The notes under the pieces are model-generated. The model saw nothing but the letters and a program-made list of their open reading frames with translations. It was not told where the DNA came from and searched no databases. Below, one piece after another: positions 51,984 to 63,176 of a stretch of DNA of 64,000 nt. Within the stretch, counting starts at the first letter, position 1, and every line of letters starts with the position of its first letter. The translations under genes and the position numbers were made by a program. This DNA comes from Beta vulgaris subsp. vulgaris (lineage: Eukaryota; Streptophyta; Magnoliopsida; Caryophyllales; Amaranthaceae): positions 22,127,399-22,191,398 of the forward strand of contig NC_079206.1 in the NCBI RefSeq assembly GCF_026745355.1, given 5' to 3'.

Positions 51984-53609
51984 CTACATAGTGGGAGTTG
52001 CTATTAAAGTTTGTTTTGCGTTCCTCCAAGAAATGACAGCAGATGCTAGCATAAACACAAAACTTAAGGTGGATTTTCGTGAATAAATAATGCAGCCATC
52101 AAAGTCGGAGTCCATCACTACTTCTAGATTATCAGTTTGTCTATATATTAAGCATGTAATCCTTGGTACCATTAAGGTACCTTAGTACTTTCTTTGCATC
52201 CTTCCAATGATCAATACCTAGATTACTTTGATATCTTCCCAATACTCCAAAACATATGCAATGTCAGTTCTAGTGCAAACCTGAGCATACATAATTCTTC
52301 CAATAGCTGGAGCTAGACCTGATCAAATCAGCCCAGCTCAATTTTTTCGCGGGTTAGGGCAGATTTTTTGTCCCGCGTCCCGGCCCGATTTTTTTTTTTT
52401 GCTTTGGGCCGGGCTTTTGACAAGCCAAAAATGGCTTTTTAGTCTATTTTTTTTGGCCAGACTCGATTTTGGCCCGAAAAGCCCGCTCATTTTGGCCCGA
52501 AATAGCGGGTTTTGGCCACAAATTTTTGGCCCAAAATTTGGCCCGCCCGACCATTGGGTAATTTCTTTCAGACGCAGCTCGACCCAAACCCGAACTGGCT
52601 TGGCCCATGATCACCTCTAGCTGAAACATAAGGAACATTTTTCATTTGTACCCTCTCAATTTCATTTGGGGCACTGGTCCAAATTGAACCGATCACCTTT
52701 CACAATTGGTGCTGCACTTGGTGAACAATTTTTCTTACGAAATCTATCAAGTACTTTGTCGATATAGGTCTCTTGAGATAAACCCAAAATGCCTCGAAGT
52801 CTATCTTTATGGATCTTAATGCCAATGATATAAGATGCCTCACCCATATCTTTCATATCAACTTTACTTGAAAGAAATTGTTTTACCTCATATAACAACC
52901 CCTTATCATTGGTTGCTACCAAAATATCATCCACATACAACACAAGGAAACAAATCTTACTCCCACTAACGACCTTCTGGTATATGCATTGATCCATGAC
53001 TTTTTCTTTTAAACCAAATGAATTTATCACTTGATGGAACTTCATATACCATTGGCGAGAAACTTGTTTCAGTCCGTATATGGAATTATTTAACTTAGAA
53101 ACCAAATGCTCACCTTTTTCAGAGGAGAATCCTTCAGGTTGTTTCATGTAAATCTCTTCCTCTAAATCACCATTGAGAAATGTCGTTTTCACATCCATTT
53201 GACGTAAATCATAATCAAAATGAGCTACTAATGCCATAATCACTTGGAGAGAATCTTTCTTTGATACGGGAGAGAAAGTCTCAGTGTAATCGATTCCTTC
53301 TCTTTGAGTGAATCCTTTGTCAACAAATCTAGCCTTATGTCTCTCGATGTTGCCTAATGAGTCTTTCTTTGTCTTATAGACCCATTTACATCCAATGGCT
53401 TTTACACCATCGGGAAACTCGATGAGATCCCAAACTCGATTAAATGCCATAGAATAATCCATCTCATCTTTCATGGCACTCATCCACAAGTATGAATCCT
53501 TATAACTTGTGGCTTGTGAAAATGTGATTGGATCATTGTCAACTTCATCATTACGATCCAATTCTTGTAAATACACTTGATAATCATCAGAATTTGCTGA
53601 TTTCGTCAT
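51984..53609 (-). pseudogene. Copia element 2: RT and RNase H remnant
   Basis: The frame from 53609 to 52662 holds the copia RT: WKWVYKTKKDS-like entry, FSPVSKKDSLQVIMALVAHF, QMDVKTTFLNGDLEEEIYMK, and the catalytic LVLYVDDILVATND with YVDD intact. After the hAT MITE the frame continues degraded: IGRIMYAQVCTRTDIAY, then DNLEVVMDSDFDGCIIYSRK and ISWRNAKQTLIAT of RNase H. It ends near 51984 without the usual RNase H C-terminus. Confidence 0.85.
52314..52619. mobile_element. hAT-type MITE in copia element 2
   Basis: Ends TAGACCTGATCAAATCAGCC and the reverse of ggcccatgatcacctcta pair imperfectly. 8-bp flanks GCTGGAGC (52306-52313) and GCTGAAAC (52620-52627) match at 6 of 8, as for a decayed hAT duplication. 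The interior is rich in ggcccgg/ccgggc phrases. It splits the RT reading frame between VPYVS and IGRIMYA. Confidence 0.75.
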
Positions 53610-53759
53610 TCTAACAGATCTTCTTAAAGGAAATGGATCAATGTTTTGATCATATGGATGCGCGTATGCTTCTCATTTTCTTCATGATCCATCAACTCAT
53701 TATCAACAATTTGTAGAATTTCCATCACTTGTTGTCTAAAACCTGATCATTATTCTAAA

Positions 53760-53970
53760 GGTGTTGTTTGGTTGATATAATTTTGATTCATGGGTAGTCT
53801 AATTTCCTAGGCTGAAAGAGCCAAGGAGGTAGTGTGGTTGACATGATTAGCATAGGAAGTGAAACTTTCTAGAAACAAAGTTATACTTCCTATAAATTGG
53901 TTGGATGTTGCTTACCTTACCCTCCTAGATAAGTAGTACTTTTCATAGAAATTTCAGCTTCTTATCTATA
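53760..53970. other. MITE-like segment before the Helitron
   Basis: Starts ggtgttgtttggttgatata and contains gtgtggttgacatgattagc and taccctcctagataagtag, phrases shared with the complete MITE at 63443-63738 (accttgtttggttgaca, cccctaggtaagtag). It is probably a relative whose ends are not resolved. Confidence 0.4.
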
Positions 53971-54019
53971 TCTATACAAATATATTAAAAAGACATTCCT
54001 AAATACGAAGTTATGCCAC

Positions 54020-55749
54020 TGATAAGTGCGTTTCCAACGCACTTTATGACCTTCTTTTGGCTTGTTTTAGCTCCCTTTTCCTCCTTTTCTTCCTTCTTTC
54101 TCCTCACTTTTCCCTTCTATTTCATTCACTTGATCATACTTGGTCATAGTGACATTTTGCTAGATTTTCGATCTATTTCGATCGAATTTCTAGCACATAT
54201 GCTTTCACCATGTTTGTTCGTGTTTCTATTGCAGGTATTGCCCTCTTCGGGGTCGAGAAATGCGAGACATGGCATAAGGGAACGAGCTAGAGGCTGAAAG
54301 GTAGCCTGAGGTGCGCTTGGTATGCCCCGCACACGATGGTGCGCCCGCATAAGCCACTGGTGCGCCCGCACCATCGACCAATGCTGGAGCACAAAACAGA
54401 CTACATTGGTGCGCCCGCACAAAGCATAAGGTGCGCCCGCACCAAACCGTGGTGCGCCCGCACATTCTACGAAGTAATTCAGGCTGAGGCAGGAGACTTA
54501 GGTTCGCCCGCACCTTACATGTGGTGCGCCCGCACCTTCATCTGGTGCGCCCGCACCATTTGACGAAGAGATTTCCACCTTGAGGCAGAAGACTCAGGTG
54601 CGCCCGCACCTGAGCAAGGTGCGCCCGCACCTCACGATCCGGACAAAAAAAATCGATCATTAAACCCTCTTTTCGAGAGGAGTTGGGGACTTACGTTTTA
54701 TTCTAGTTTTTTACACAACATTCTAGGGTTTTGTATTAGAGAGAAAACACTTTAGTTTCCATTGATAATTGAGATTAGTGATCATAGTTTGTGATTCGAT
54801 TTACATTCAAGGTACTTTTCATTCACTTCAATTCAAAGTTTTAGTTTTTATTTCATTCTCTTGGTGTTTGTTTATGTTCTCATATTATTTAAGATCTTCA
54901 TTCTCTTAGTTTATGAATTGCGATTTCATTAGTTTAATCATTACTTAATCATGTTTAACCTTAGATTAGTCATAGATTTTATGTTTAATTGCTTAAACTC
55001 CATGATTAGTGAGTAGTTTCATATCTAGGGTTAGGGTGAAAGTATGAATTAGGGTTTAAATATGATGTTGATGTGATTGTGATGTATGGAGAAGTTTATG
55101 CATTGATCTTGGTGTTTTGAGACCTTAGGATAGATATTGATCACATTTATACTTTGGTATTTTGATTTCAAACGTTCTTAAATCGGATTTTGAACTCTTT
55201 TATCATCCCCAAGAATCAACTTAATTTCTATACCAAGATATTGGATGGAAATTAAGGGGATCCTTCATTAGGGGTTTTCCAAACTTATCGAATCGCTTAA
55301 TCAATTAACTAAAGACCATTCGAGAGAGGATTTAGTTGATTGATTGAAGTGATTACTCTTGAGGACCATTCGAGAGAGGACTCAAGTAATTTAGAGGGAA
55401 ACTAAACCTTGCATAATCGTCTTTGTTGCTTCCAATCGCATTAACAATCATCATCCGTTCTTATTCATACTAGTAACCTTAACTCTAGTGTCTTTATTTG
55501 ATATTTAACTCGTGATATTTGCTTGTTTTAGTTGTTAGATAGTCTTAATTGTTACCAAACACTTTCAAACCCCCAAATACCTTTCAATTAGGTAGTCTAG
55601 ACTAGATAGACTCTAATCAATCCCATTTCCCTGTGGATCGACCATTGACTTGCCCTTACTATTCCATTAGTAGTTGCTTGTTAGGACTATAAATATTGTT
55701 TGGAAAGCGGTTCTTAGTGCCTGAACGACACACTAAAAACCTCTTATCA
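54020..55749. mobile_element. 1.73 kb solo LTR, probably Ty3/gypsy
   Basis: Starts TGATAAG and ends CTTATCA (7-bp inverted tips) with a perfect 5-bp duplication GCCAC (54015-54019, 55750-55754). The 3' end phrase ccctgtggatcgacc with a following short terminal segment is typical of large gypsy LTRs. There is no internal coding region. It lies inside the Helitron, so it is younger than it. Confidence 0.85.
54338..54632. repeat. Hairpin-forming GTGCGCCCGCAC repeats in the solo LTR
   Basis: At least ten copies of ggtgcgcccgcacc or one-base variants occur, unevenly spaced by 8-45 bp. Each is nearly self-complementary (GTGCG-cc-CGCAC). A longer period is also visible: the phrase gctgaggcaggagacttagg at about 54483 and ttgaggcagaagactcagg at about 54579. 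The surrounding DNA is much less GC-rich. Confidence 0.9.
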
Positions 55750-56597
55750 GCCACGTGGCGCTATCCCTTAGAGTATTTATTTCAAATAAACACCCATGCA
55801 ATAAAAAATTAGAAGAAGCATGTTTGGTGTTATAATTTGAAGTGTAAAATTTGATCCCATGACTTTAAGCTCATATACTAAAGTCTTAACCACTAAACAA
55901 AGTAATGTTCGATGTTATAATTTTGAAGTAAAACATTAATAAATAAAAGTTATAATTACCCGGGGCATAACACGGGCATAAAAACTAGTTATCCTATAAT
56001 GCTCAACCAAACAATATAACTCAATTTCTAGGATGTGAGTATACATAGGAATTGCAAAACAAGTGAGAATGACACGTCATATTTTGGTGCAATTTTTTCT
56101 TTCCAAAACTTTCCTTCTCCTTCTTTTTAAGTTTCACCATAAGGGTGATTATCAGTCAAGTCGAGCCCTAATTCTTGTTAGCTCGATTTATACTTATTTA
56201 ATATTAATTGAACTCTATTTGAGCTCGAAACTTGACGATCCGAGTTGTCATCGAATCGAATTTTGACCAAGAGTTATCGAGCCATCATCGAACTGTTCAT
56301 GAACAAAGTTGATTTATTATTATCTTTCGGTTACTCGTCTTCTTTATATTTCTTTTTTATGTATTTTTGTTTTTTGAGTTGATTCTTTGACCATAAAACT
56401 ATTAACTTATTAACCTCACAATGTGTAAATATGTTGTCAAATAAGCATAAAAATGTTAAATGAGCAAAATCATAACATAAGCAACATCCAATGAGTAAAA
56501 ACATTGTGAAATGAGCTAATTTTTCGTAAAATGAGGAAAAATAAGCGATTTTCATGTTTATCACCATAAGAGTTGTTCTCATATGAACTTAATACAT

Positions 56598-56614
56598 ACA
56601 TACACACACACACA

Positions 56615-56654
<40 letters not shown>

Positions 56655-56658
56655 CGGA

Positions 56659-56690
<32 letters not shown>

Positions 56691-56818
56691 CGGACGCACG
56701 CACACACGCACACACGCGCACACGCACGCACACACGCGCACACACACACAAACACGCGCACACGCACGCATGCGCGCACACACACACACAAACACACACA
56801 CACACACACACACACATA
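56598..56818. repeat. Compound (CACG)n / (CA)n microsatellite
   Basis: About 100 bp of cacg units with two cggacg variants pass through mixed acac/gcgc units into pure (CA)n. All long-looking frames on both strands here (Thr/His/Arg or Cys/Val repeats) are artefacts. Confidence 0.98.
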
Positions 56819-56899
56819 CACATACATACATTTTAGAAAAAAATATATAAATATCATAATTTTGAATATACACAAAAAAGATCTAATAATATCTCAACG

Positions 56900-57585
56900 G
56901 TTACTATATTTTTGAATATATTATTGAAAATACAGTCAATTTTATTTTAAATTTGACCACTAAAAAATTAATGTTATAGCTACTGGTAATTGGAAAAAAA
57001 ATATAACAACAAACTATTAATAACATATGCGAAGATGACAATTGGTATATCTTTTTTCGATTAACTAACTAGTAAATAGAATGAATATCGAAAGCTAAAA
57101 GATGGGCATGCAATTGGATGACTTGACATTGACGCAAAGACTAGCATTATAGCATAGACTAACCAGCAGTTTGTGGACGATAATAATCCGAGTTAACAAA
57201 TATTCTGGATGTGTAGTTCGAAGAAATTTCGAGCTTATATAATTCTGATTAAGTCAAGCATGAAATCGTCCTAGAGTGAAAGTGTTCGAAGGTTACGTCG
57301 TAAAAGTACTCAAATTCGTTGCTATTTATGCTCATGCAAACCATGCGCCATTTATTAGCCTCTTTCATCACCTCAACTTCAGCCAACGGCATAACATTAT
57401 CACCAAAGACAAAGTTTACTAAGTATTATTGAAACTAACACGCAAGGAGATAGTACACTGAAAAATAGTTAGAACGATCTTACTTGTATTTGAAAAATTG
57501 AGAAGAGAAGGCTATGACTTGGCGAGGTCCACTGTACTTAAAGGTGATTTCGCCGCAACACGGGAGCAGACTTCCTTCCAACAAC
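56900..57585. other. Unassigned sequence
   Basis: No frame of note. 57280-57590 is less AT-rich than its surroundings and on the minus strand looks coding-like in composition, but I cannot identify it; it may be a fragment carried by the adjacent CACTA piece. Confidence 0.3.
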
Positions 57586-57587
57586 TA

Positions 57588-57860
57588 CCCTCTACAAAAA
57601 AAGCCCTAGGAAATCGGTTGAAAATGGCCTATGAAACCGGATTATAACACATCTCCATCTCACAGGTGTCCTAGGTTAAGAGACCGGTTGTAATACCTGA
57701 TTTCTTTGTTTATTTGGGAGACCAGTTGACAGGTAAAACCAATCTCTTAGATAAGTGTATATATAATATGTGAAGAGGTTAGGAGACCAGTTAACATTAA
57801 AACCAGTCTCCTTTCCTTACCCTTTGAAACCATTTATTGACCACAACCGGTTTCTTTGGT
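57588..57860. mobile_element. CACTA-type end fragment, second family
   Basis: ctctacaaaaaaagccctagg resembles a CACTA end (CACTACAAAAAAA). It is followed by repeated gagaccggtt/aaccagtctcc-type motifs in both orientations (57618, 57640, 57680, 57716, 57744, 57782, 57802, 57846), a subterminal array. The opposite end was not found. Confidence 0.5.
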
Positions 57861-58275
57861 TTATCATACGTTTTTTAAGTAAAATGTTACAATATACCTA
57901 CATTATCCTGTATTTGCGGCTCCTTGTATATACACATTTTTTAATCAAAAAAATTATTTTTTTAATTTTTTTGACATGTTTGTATAACAATTTATAAATA
58001 GCCATAATAATATTATTAAACATAAATTCTTGCTTGCTTTATTCATCATGTCAAAAAAATATTAGCTACATTTAATTTATATGCAAAACCAATTTCATTC
58101 AAAGCATCAATTTCTTCTAATAATGTCTTAAAATAAAGTTTCTATAATCTAATGCTAGCTACTAGAACTAAAATTCTAAAATAATAAAATAATATGTACA
58201 AGAGCAAACTTGACCGCCGTCTTCAATCTCCATTGTCTTGTGTTTGATTGTTTAAATAATTCACCCACATATCTC

Positions 58276-59316
58276 TTAGCTCGTCAATCTTAATAAACTG
58301 AAACCATAATCTGAAAAGTTAATGGAAAATCCCAAAGGTACAAGTCTTAAAACTGAAATCAAATTTCTAGAGAAATTCGGAACACAAAATGTTCTTTGTA
58401 AATGCAAAACAAAACCACTACTTAAAGTTAATTTGCATGTCCCAACGGCTTCGACATGCGAACCTATCTTGTTGCCAGAGTAAATGTGATGTTCACTGCC
58501 CACTGGTTTTTCTTAGGTTTGTCATACCCTACAAGGTATTCGAAAACATGGACTATAGTACCAGAGTCTATCCACCATGTATTATGATTTATATTAACCA
58601 TATTAGATTCATAAAAAACAAATGCAAGAAAATTACCTTTCTTCTTAAGCCAAGCCTTGAACTTCACATAGTCTTTCTTCATGTGTTCCTTCTTTTCACA
58701 GAAGAAACACGAAGACTCCTTCTTAATGGCTTGATTTGTTGGAATTTTCCCCTTTACATTATCCTCATAATTAGCGTGATCCTTGTTCTTTGCAGAAGTT
58801 GTAAGGTTCACTTTTTCACCTTCTTCCATCAACAATCTTCCCGCCTCTTGAACACACATGGTCATAAGCTCATTAATTGATCATTTATCCTTATGTGTGT
58901 TGTAAGAGACCTTAAATGGGCCATATTGATGTGGAAGAGTGCACAAAATGTAATGTACAAGGAAACATTTAGATATGGTAACTTTCATGTCCTTAAGTTA
59001 AACTGCAATATCCATCATGCGCATGATGTGATCACGCACTCTCTTAATCTCGGTAAGCCTTATGGATGGAAACCACATAATTGAGGTCCTGTCAAGAGCT
59101 TTGTCCGAAGATGCATTGCACATCGATGGCCTTAAGAAGACTTTTGACATTGGTATGCTGATCGACAGAACCCCGAATACTGGCACTGATTTTGATCTTT
59201 ATGAACATAACGAAAGGGCGGTTAGACTTCTCCCACTTTTGATCAACTGCATCTGGAGTAGTAGTCTCAGTATTGCCAGTTGGTTTGTCTTTTCGAATAA
59301 CATAGTCAATGTCCAT
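58276..59316 (-). pseudogene. Copia element 2: gag and protease remnant
   Basis: The gag UBN2-type segment (QKWEKSNRPFVMFIKIKI, SIRGSVDQHTNVKSLL) runs from 59316, breaks, then resumes at about 58865 with a zinc knuckle CFFCEKKEHMKKDY whose last Cys is Tyr, followed by protease WWIDSGTIVHV and, in another frame, AVGTCKLTLSSGFVLHL and FSRNLISVLRLVPLGFS. Several frameshifts are present. GAG-pre-integrase and integrase are absent beyond 58276. Confidence 0.85.
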
Positions 59317-59638
59317 CCATCCTAATTATAGGAGCACTCTTTCTCTCCACACCTTATATATAGTTATCACTCTTTAATTCCGGGAGCTCACATTTGATAT
59401 CAAAAAAATTTTCAGGTAAAACTACTGCAAAATAAAGTATAGACATATATGTCACATCATACGACATCAATAATGTTAGTAAAATATCATGTATTCCATT
59501 ACTTATCAAGAACACCATCATTATATACTCAAAGGCTTATACTCAACACAACAGAAAAGGAAGAGAAAAAAATAATGATAATACATGAATAGCACAGTAC
59601 AACACGCATCATCAATATACAAGGCAGAGGTAAAAACG

Positions 59639-59650
59639 ACTCTGATGCCA
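59639..59650 (-). promoter_or_regulatory. Primer-binding site of copia element 2
   Basis: The minus strand reads TGGCATCAGAGT, one mismatch from the tRNA-iMet complement TGGTATCAGAGC, adjacent to the LTR. Confidence 0.75.
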
Positions 59651-60315
59651 AATATTATACTGATCAATAAATTTATCATGTTCACCTATCTAACCGAGAA
59701 CATGTAATATACAAGCGGAAGCCATAAAAGATTCAGAATACCTCCAACCATTGCTATAGTATAGTATGCTTCTTTTTCGTCGCAATCCCGTGGAACGATT
59801 CAATCTTGAATTTTCTGATTTCCACTGCCAAACCTTCACTTTCTATATTTAGATGGTATTTCTTAATTTTGAGAGAGTAGATTTAGTTATCCTTTTTCAG
59901 AATAAAACACCTACTTTTATATAGTCTTGCCATTAAAAAAACCCTAATAAAATGGTAAAGGTTGTAAGTGGTTATATAAGTGGAGATAGAATAATGGATA
60001 ATTCCTTGATTATGGGTAACTACCCACATAAAATGAACCATATATATATTTTTTAGTTGACTATATATTAATTATTCAATTAATTAACTAAAAATTCCAA
60101 CATACCAGTTACCTAAACCTGAAAACTACAATCTAAAAAAAGGCAGATTAGTGTATGTAAGTGTTATACTTTGGGGATATTTTAACAAAATTTGGTAGTG
60201 AATTACATTCTCATATCCATATTTGTAATGCGAGTTATGCAATGTTACATGTCACTAAAAAGAAACAGAAAAACACCAATTCGGCTCTAATTTGTCCAAT
60301 TGATTTTAATTTATT

Positions 60316-60505
60316 TCAGAAAAAAATAAGATCTTATAAGATAAAATAAGATCTTATAAGATAAAATAAGATCTTATAAAATAAAATAAGTCAGATAAAA
60401 TAAGATCTTATAAGATAAAATAAAAGGTTAGACAACACAATAAACTATAAAATAAGATAAAATAAGAAAATGAAAAATAAGATCAAATAAGATAAAAAAA
60501 CAAAA
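60316..60505. repeat. GATAAAATAAGATCTTATAA tandem array, MITE-like end
   Basis: An array of ataagatcttataagataaa units is followed by ataagttgaatcaaacagacc, which looks like the end of a Harbinger-type MITE (reverse: GGTCTGTTTGATTCAACTTA). The matching left end is not clear. 60103-60315 holds nothing recognisable. Confidence 0.6.
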
Positions 60506-60680
60506 TAAGTTGAATCAAACAGACCCGAACTTGTGAACACTGACTTACATGACACCAAGTTCCTACTAATTATTTACACACGACACATAGCTGTGTGTCA
60601 ACTCACAAATGCAAGAACTGCCTGCACAATAAATTATATTTCGGGACAGTCAACTTTACAAAATAGGGTGAAGAAAGACT

Positions 60681-63176
60681 TCAACTTCTCACAATATATT
60701 CTGAAGCTTTCTTACTTTGATCCAAGAGATTATATTCTGCAACTACTCCATCTAACAATTGATCAGGAACTACACCCTCAGTCAACATCCTTTCATAAAG
60801 TATCCTAGCTTCGGTTATGCACCCAACTCTGCAACAACCATGAATAACTATACTGTAAGCCACCAAATCAGGTAATAAACCCCTGCAAACGGCAGCATGG
60901 AAAGTACTCAATGCATCCTCAATCAGTCCTCTTTTGCACAGCCCATGCATTATGATGCTAAAACTCACAATACTTGGGTCAATATTATTCTTACACATCT
61001 CTTCGAATAATTCAAAGGCACTGTCCAAGCCACAATATTTGAAGTACCCATCAACTAAACAGCTGTACGTAACGACAGTAGGTTTCAGGCCTTCGCCTAG
61101 CATTCTTCTGAACATCAGCATTGCCTCTTTTACTCTACCCTTTTTACAAAGAGCATCAATCAAAATACTATATGTAACAACAGTGCATCTGATTGATCCC
61201 CGAAAAAAGGTTTCAAAAAGCTGATTTGCCTTTTCCAACTTATCTGAAGAACAATAACCACAAATCATAGTGTTATATGTCACAATATCGGGCTCTGGTC
61301 CATGAGCAACAAGTTCCTGGAAGAGATTTGTAGCATCTTCAATCCGGGAACCAATGAAGAGACTTCTAAGGAGCACATTGTAAATGGTGATATCAGGATT
61401 TACTCTATTCTGTCGCATCAGCTGAACAATATATAAGACGGCTTTCAAGTTTTTCTGCTCACAGAAGCCATGAACCAGTGTGCAATACGTAATGGCATCT
61501 AAAGGGACGCCAAGCTTAACCATTTGAAAGAAGAGAATCAAAGCATCGACATTTCTCCCCTGAGCAACTTGTGCTTTAAGAAGCAAAGTGCGAGTTATAG
61601 CATCAGGATTTATGGCCATCAGTGGCATTAGACTATACACCTTCATCATATCCCTGTTTTGGTTCAACCTACAATAACCATCTATTAGGACATTAAATAT
61701 AGATACATTAGGTTGCATACCCTTCCTTGAGGCTTGAAAGAAAAACTGAAGAGCTTCATCCACATAACCTTGTTTGCTAAGCCCATTAATAAGTACAGCA
61801 TATACAACAAGATCAGGGATATGTCCATGTGCCAGCATCTTCCTATACCATATGAATCCCTCTTTCAAATGTCCCAATTTGCAGAAACCATCAATGAGAT
61901 TACTGTAAGCCAAAACAGAAGGCTCCAAACCTCGTTTCACATAGTCACCAAAGATGCCAGTAGCTTCAGAAACACGGCCAGTTTGGCATAAAGCTTTTAT
62001 GAGAATGCCATTAGTAACTATGCTAGGTGAGATTCCTTCGCTCAACATTCTTCTATACACTTCAACTACCTTTCCTAAGTTTCCTGCTCTCACATATGAA
62101 TCCATGATTGAGCCGTAAATGATAGCATCAAACTTGATACCCTTCTCTAAAGTCTCAGTCAAAAGCTGATAACCTTCTTTAAGATTCCCATTCTTAAAAA
62201 GGCCATCAATAATAACACTATATACAATCAAGTCTGGAGATATACCTCTCTGCTGCATAAGATTGTAAAGCTTGAACGCCCCATCCAAACTCTTTCTCTT
62301 GAAATGTAAGTCAATCAAGGTACTAAATGTCACCAAATTCGGACTTGGACCCACTTCTAGCATTGTAGTAAAATATTGTGATGCAGCTTCTATCAAAGTC
62401 TCCTTACAAAGAGTCTTCAGTACCTTATTACAATCAACGATATTTGGCATCGAGCCCCTATCAATCATCTTCCGGTGAAAGTTCAAAGCCATTTCAATCA
62501 GATGATTACTAACAAAACTCCTCATAGCAAACTCATAAACATTAAAACCTTGTTTCGATTTATTCATCGCTTGTCCACACAATTCATCAAGTACACTAGT
62601 AATCCCATCAACGCAATGTGAAGCAACCAACGAATCAAGCATAGTCCTCAATGCATAGGGAGCAACATCGACACCCATCTTCGACATTTTCAAGAAAACA
62701 TTAACACCCTCATTAAACCTACAATTTCGACATAACCCAGCCAGCAAGAAGCTATGAACAGTGTTAGGATTAGTTTCATAGGTCCTAAAACCCTCATTAA
62801 ATGCCTCAAACACATCCAAGTCATTAAACCTCTCAAGCATTTTATCAAACACCTGGTGTGCATGAGAAAACATGCGATGACAAAGTAATATATGAACAAG
62901 GCTACAATAGGAGTGAAGAGAAGGATTCAACCCTACAACTTTCTGATACCATTCTAATAGCCGAAATGCTGAAGTGGGTTCTGAGCGGAGAGAGAAAAGG
63001 AGTTGATCAACAATGGTGGGTTGGAATTCAGGGCGAGAGTTGAAGCTGTTTCTTTGAAAAGCAGAAAATGTGGTATTTGAATTCAATGAAGAAGAGAGAG
63101 ATGCGAAATGGTAGAGAGGAATAGAAAGGAAAGGTCTTAGAAACTTTAATGGAGATAAAAGCATGATTTGAGGCAT
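60681..63176 (-). CDS. P-class pentatricopeptide repeat protein, 831 aa
   Basis: A single-exon gene, as usual for plant PPRs. The first about 40 residues (MPQIMLLSPLKFLRPFLS, Ser/Phe/Arg-rich, no acidic residues) look like an organelle targeting peptide, more likely mitochondrial. From about residue 70 to 800 there are 35-residue P-type repeats with phrases such as VTYSILIDALCKKGRVKEAM, VTYSCLVDGYFKYCGLDSAF and VTYNTMICGYCSSDKLEKA. There is no E, DYW or SMR domain, so RNA binding in stability, splicing or translation of an organelle transcript is expected. The opening part (YETNPNTVHSFLLAGLCRN, VNVFLKMSKMGVDVAPYAL) recalls Arabidopsis At1g31840, but orthology is not established. It starts at the outermost ATG; a second Met follows at residue 5. 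Confidence 0.92.
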   Translation of the reverse strand: MPQIMLLSPLKFLRPFLSIPLYHFASLSSSLNSNTTFSAFQRNSFNSRPEFQPTIVDQLLFSLRSEPTSAFRLLEWYQKVVGLNPSLHSYCSLVHILLCHRMFSHAHQVFDKMLERFNDLDVFEAFNEGFRTYETNPNTVHSFLLAGLCRNCRFNEGVNVFLKMSKMGVDVAPYALRTMLDSLVASHCVDGITSVLDELCGQAMNKSKQGFNVYEFAMRSFVSNHLIEMALNFHRKMIDRGSMPNIVDCNKVLKTLCKETLIEAASQYFTTMLEVGPSPNLVTFSTLIDLHFKRKSLDGAFKLYNLMQQRGISPDLIVYSVIIDGLFKNGNLKEGYQLLTETLEKGIKFDAIIYGSIMDSYVRAGNLGKVVEVYRRMLSEGISPSIVTNGILIKALCQTGRVSEATGIFGDYVKRGLEPSVLAYSNLIDGFCKLGHLKEGFIWYRKMLAHGHIPDLVVYAVLINGLSKQGYVDEALQFFFQASRKGMQPNVSIFNVLIDGYCRLNQNRDMMKVYSLMPLMAINPDAITRTLLLKAQVAQGRNVDALILFFQMVKLGVPLDAITYCTLVHGFCEQKNLKAVLYIVQLMRQNRVNPDITIYNVLLRSLFIGSRIEDATNLFQELVAHGPEPDIVTYNTMICGYCSSDKLEKANQLFETFFRGSIRCTVVTYSILIDALCKKGRVKEAMLMFRRMLGEGLKPTVVTYSCLVDGYFKYCGLDSAFELFEEMCKNNIDPSIVSFSIIMHGLCKRGLIEDALSTFHAAVCRGLLPDLVAYSIVIHGCCRVGCITEARILYERMLTEGVVPDQLLDGVVAEYNLLDQSKKASEYIVRS

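Larger units (their letters stand above)
53971..55988 (+). mobile_element. Helitron of a second family, split by a solo LTR
   Basis: Starts TCTATACAAATATATTAAAA after A and ends cataaaaaCTAG before T, with a cccg...cggg stem (55961-55978) just upstream. Without the inserted LTR it is about 285 bp. The fragment at 19088-19325 is homologous along most of this length. Confidence 0.65.
49601..60102 (-). mobile_element. Copia retrotransposon 2, minus orientation, heavily disrupted
   Basis: LTRs of about 450 bp (right: about 59655-60102; left: about 49601-51938 including a Harbinger insertion) share long blocks such as gagaacatgtaatatacaag, caatcttgaattttctga and cctaataaaatggtaaagg-like text. In element orientation a tRNA-Met-type primer site, gag, protease, RT and a purine tract follow in order. 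The integrase part is missing, and the middle is occupied by a Helitron, solo LTR, microsatellite and CACTA fragment. LTR divergence is considerable, so it is older than copia element 1. No clear target duplication was found. Confidence 0.8.

Noticed and set aside
56470..56915. Thr/His/Arg and Cys/Val repeat ORFs on both strands
   Set aside because: Pure translation of the (CACG)n/(CA)n microsatellite in every frame.
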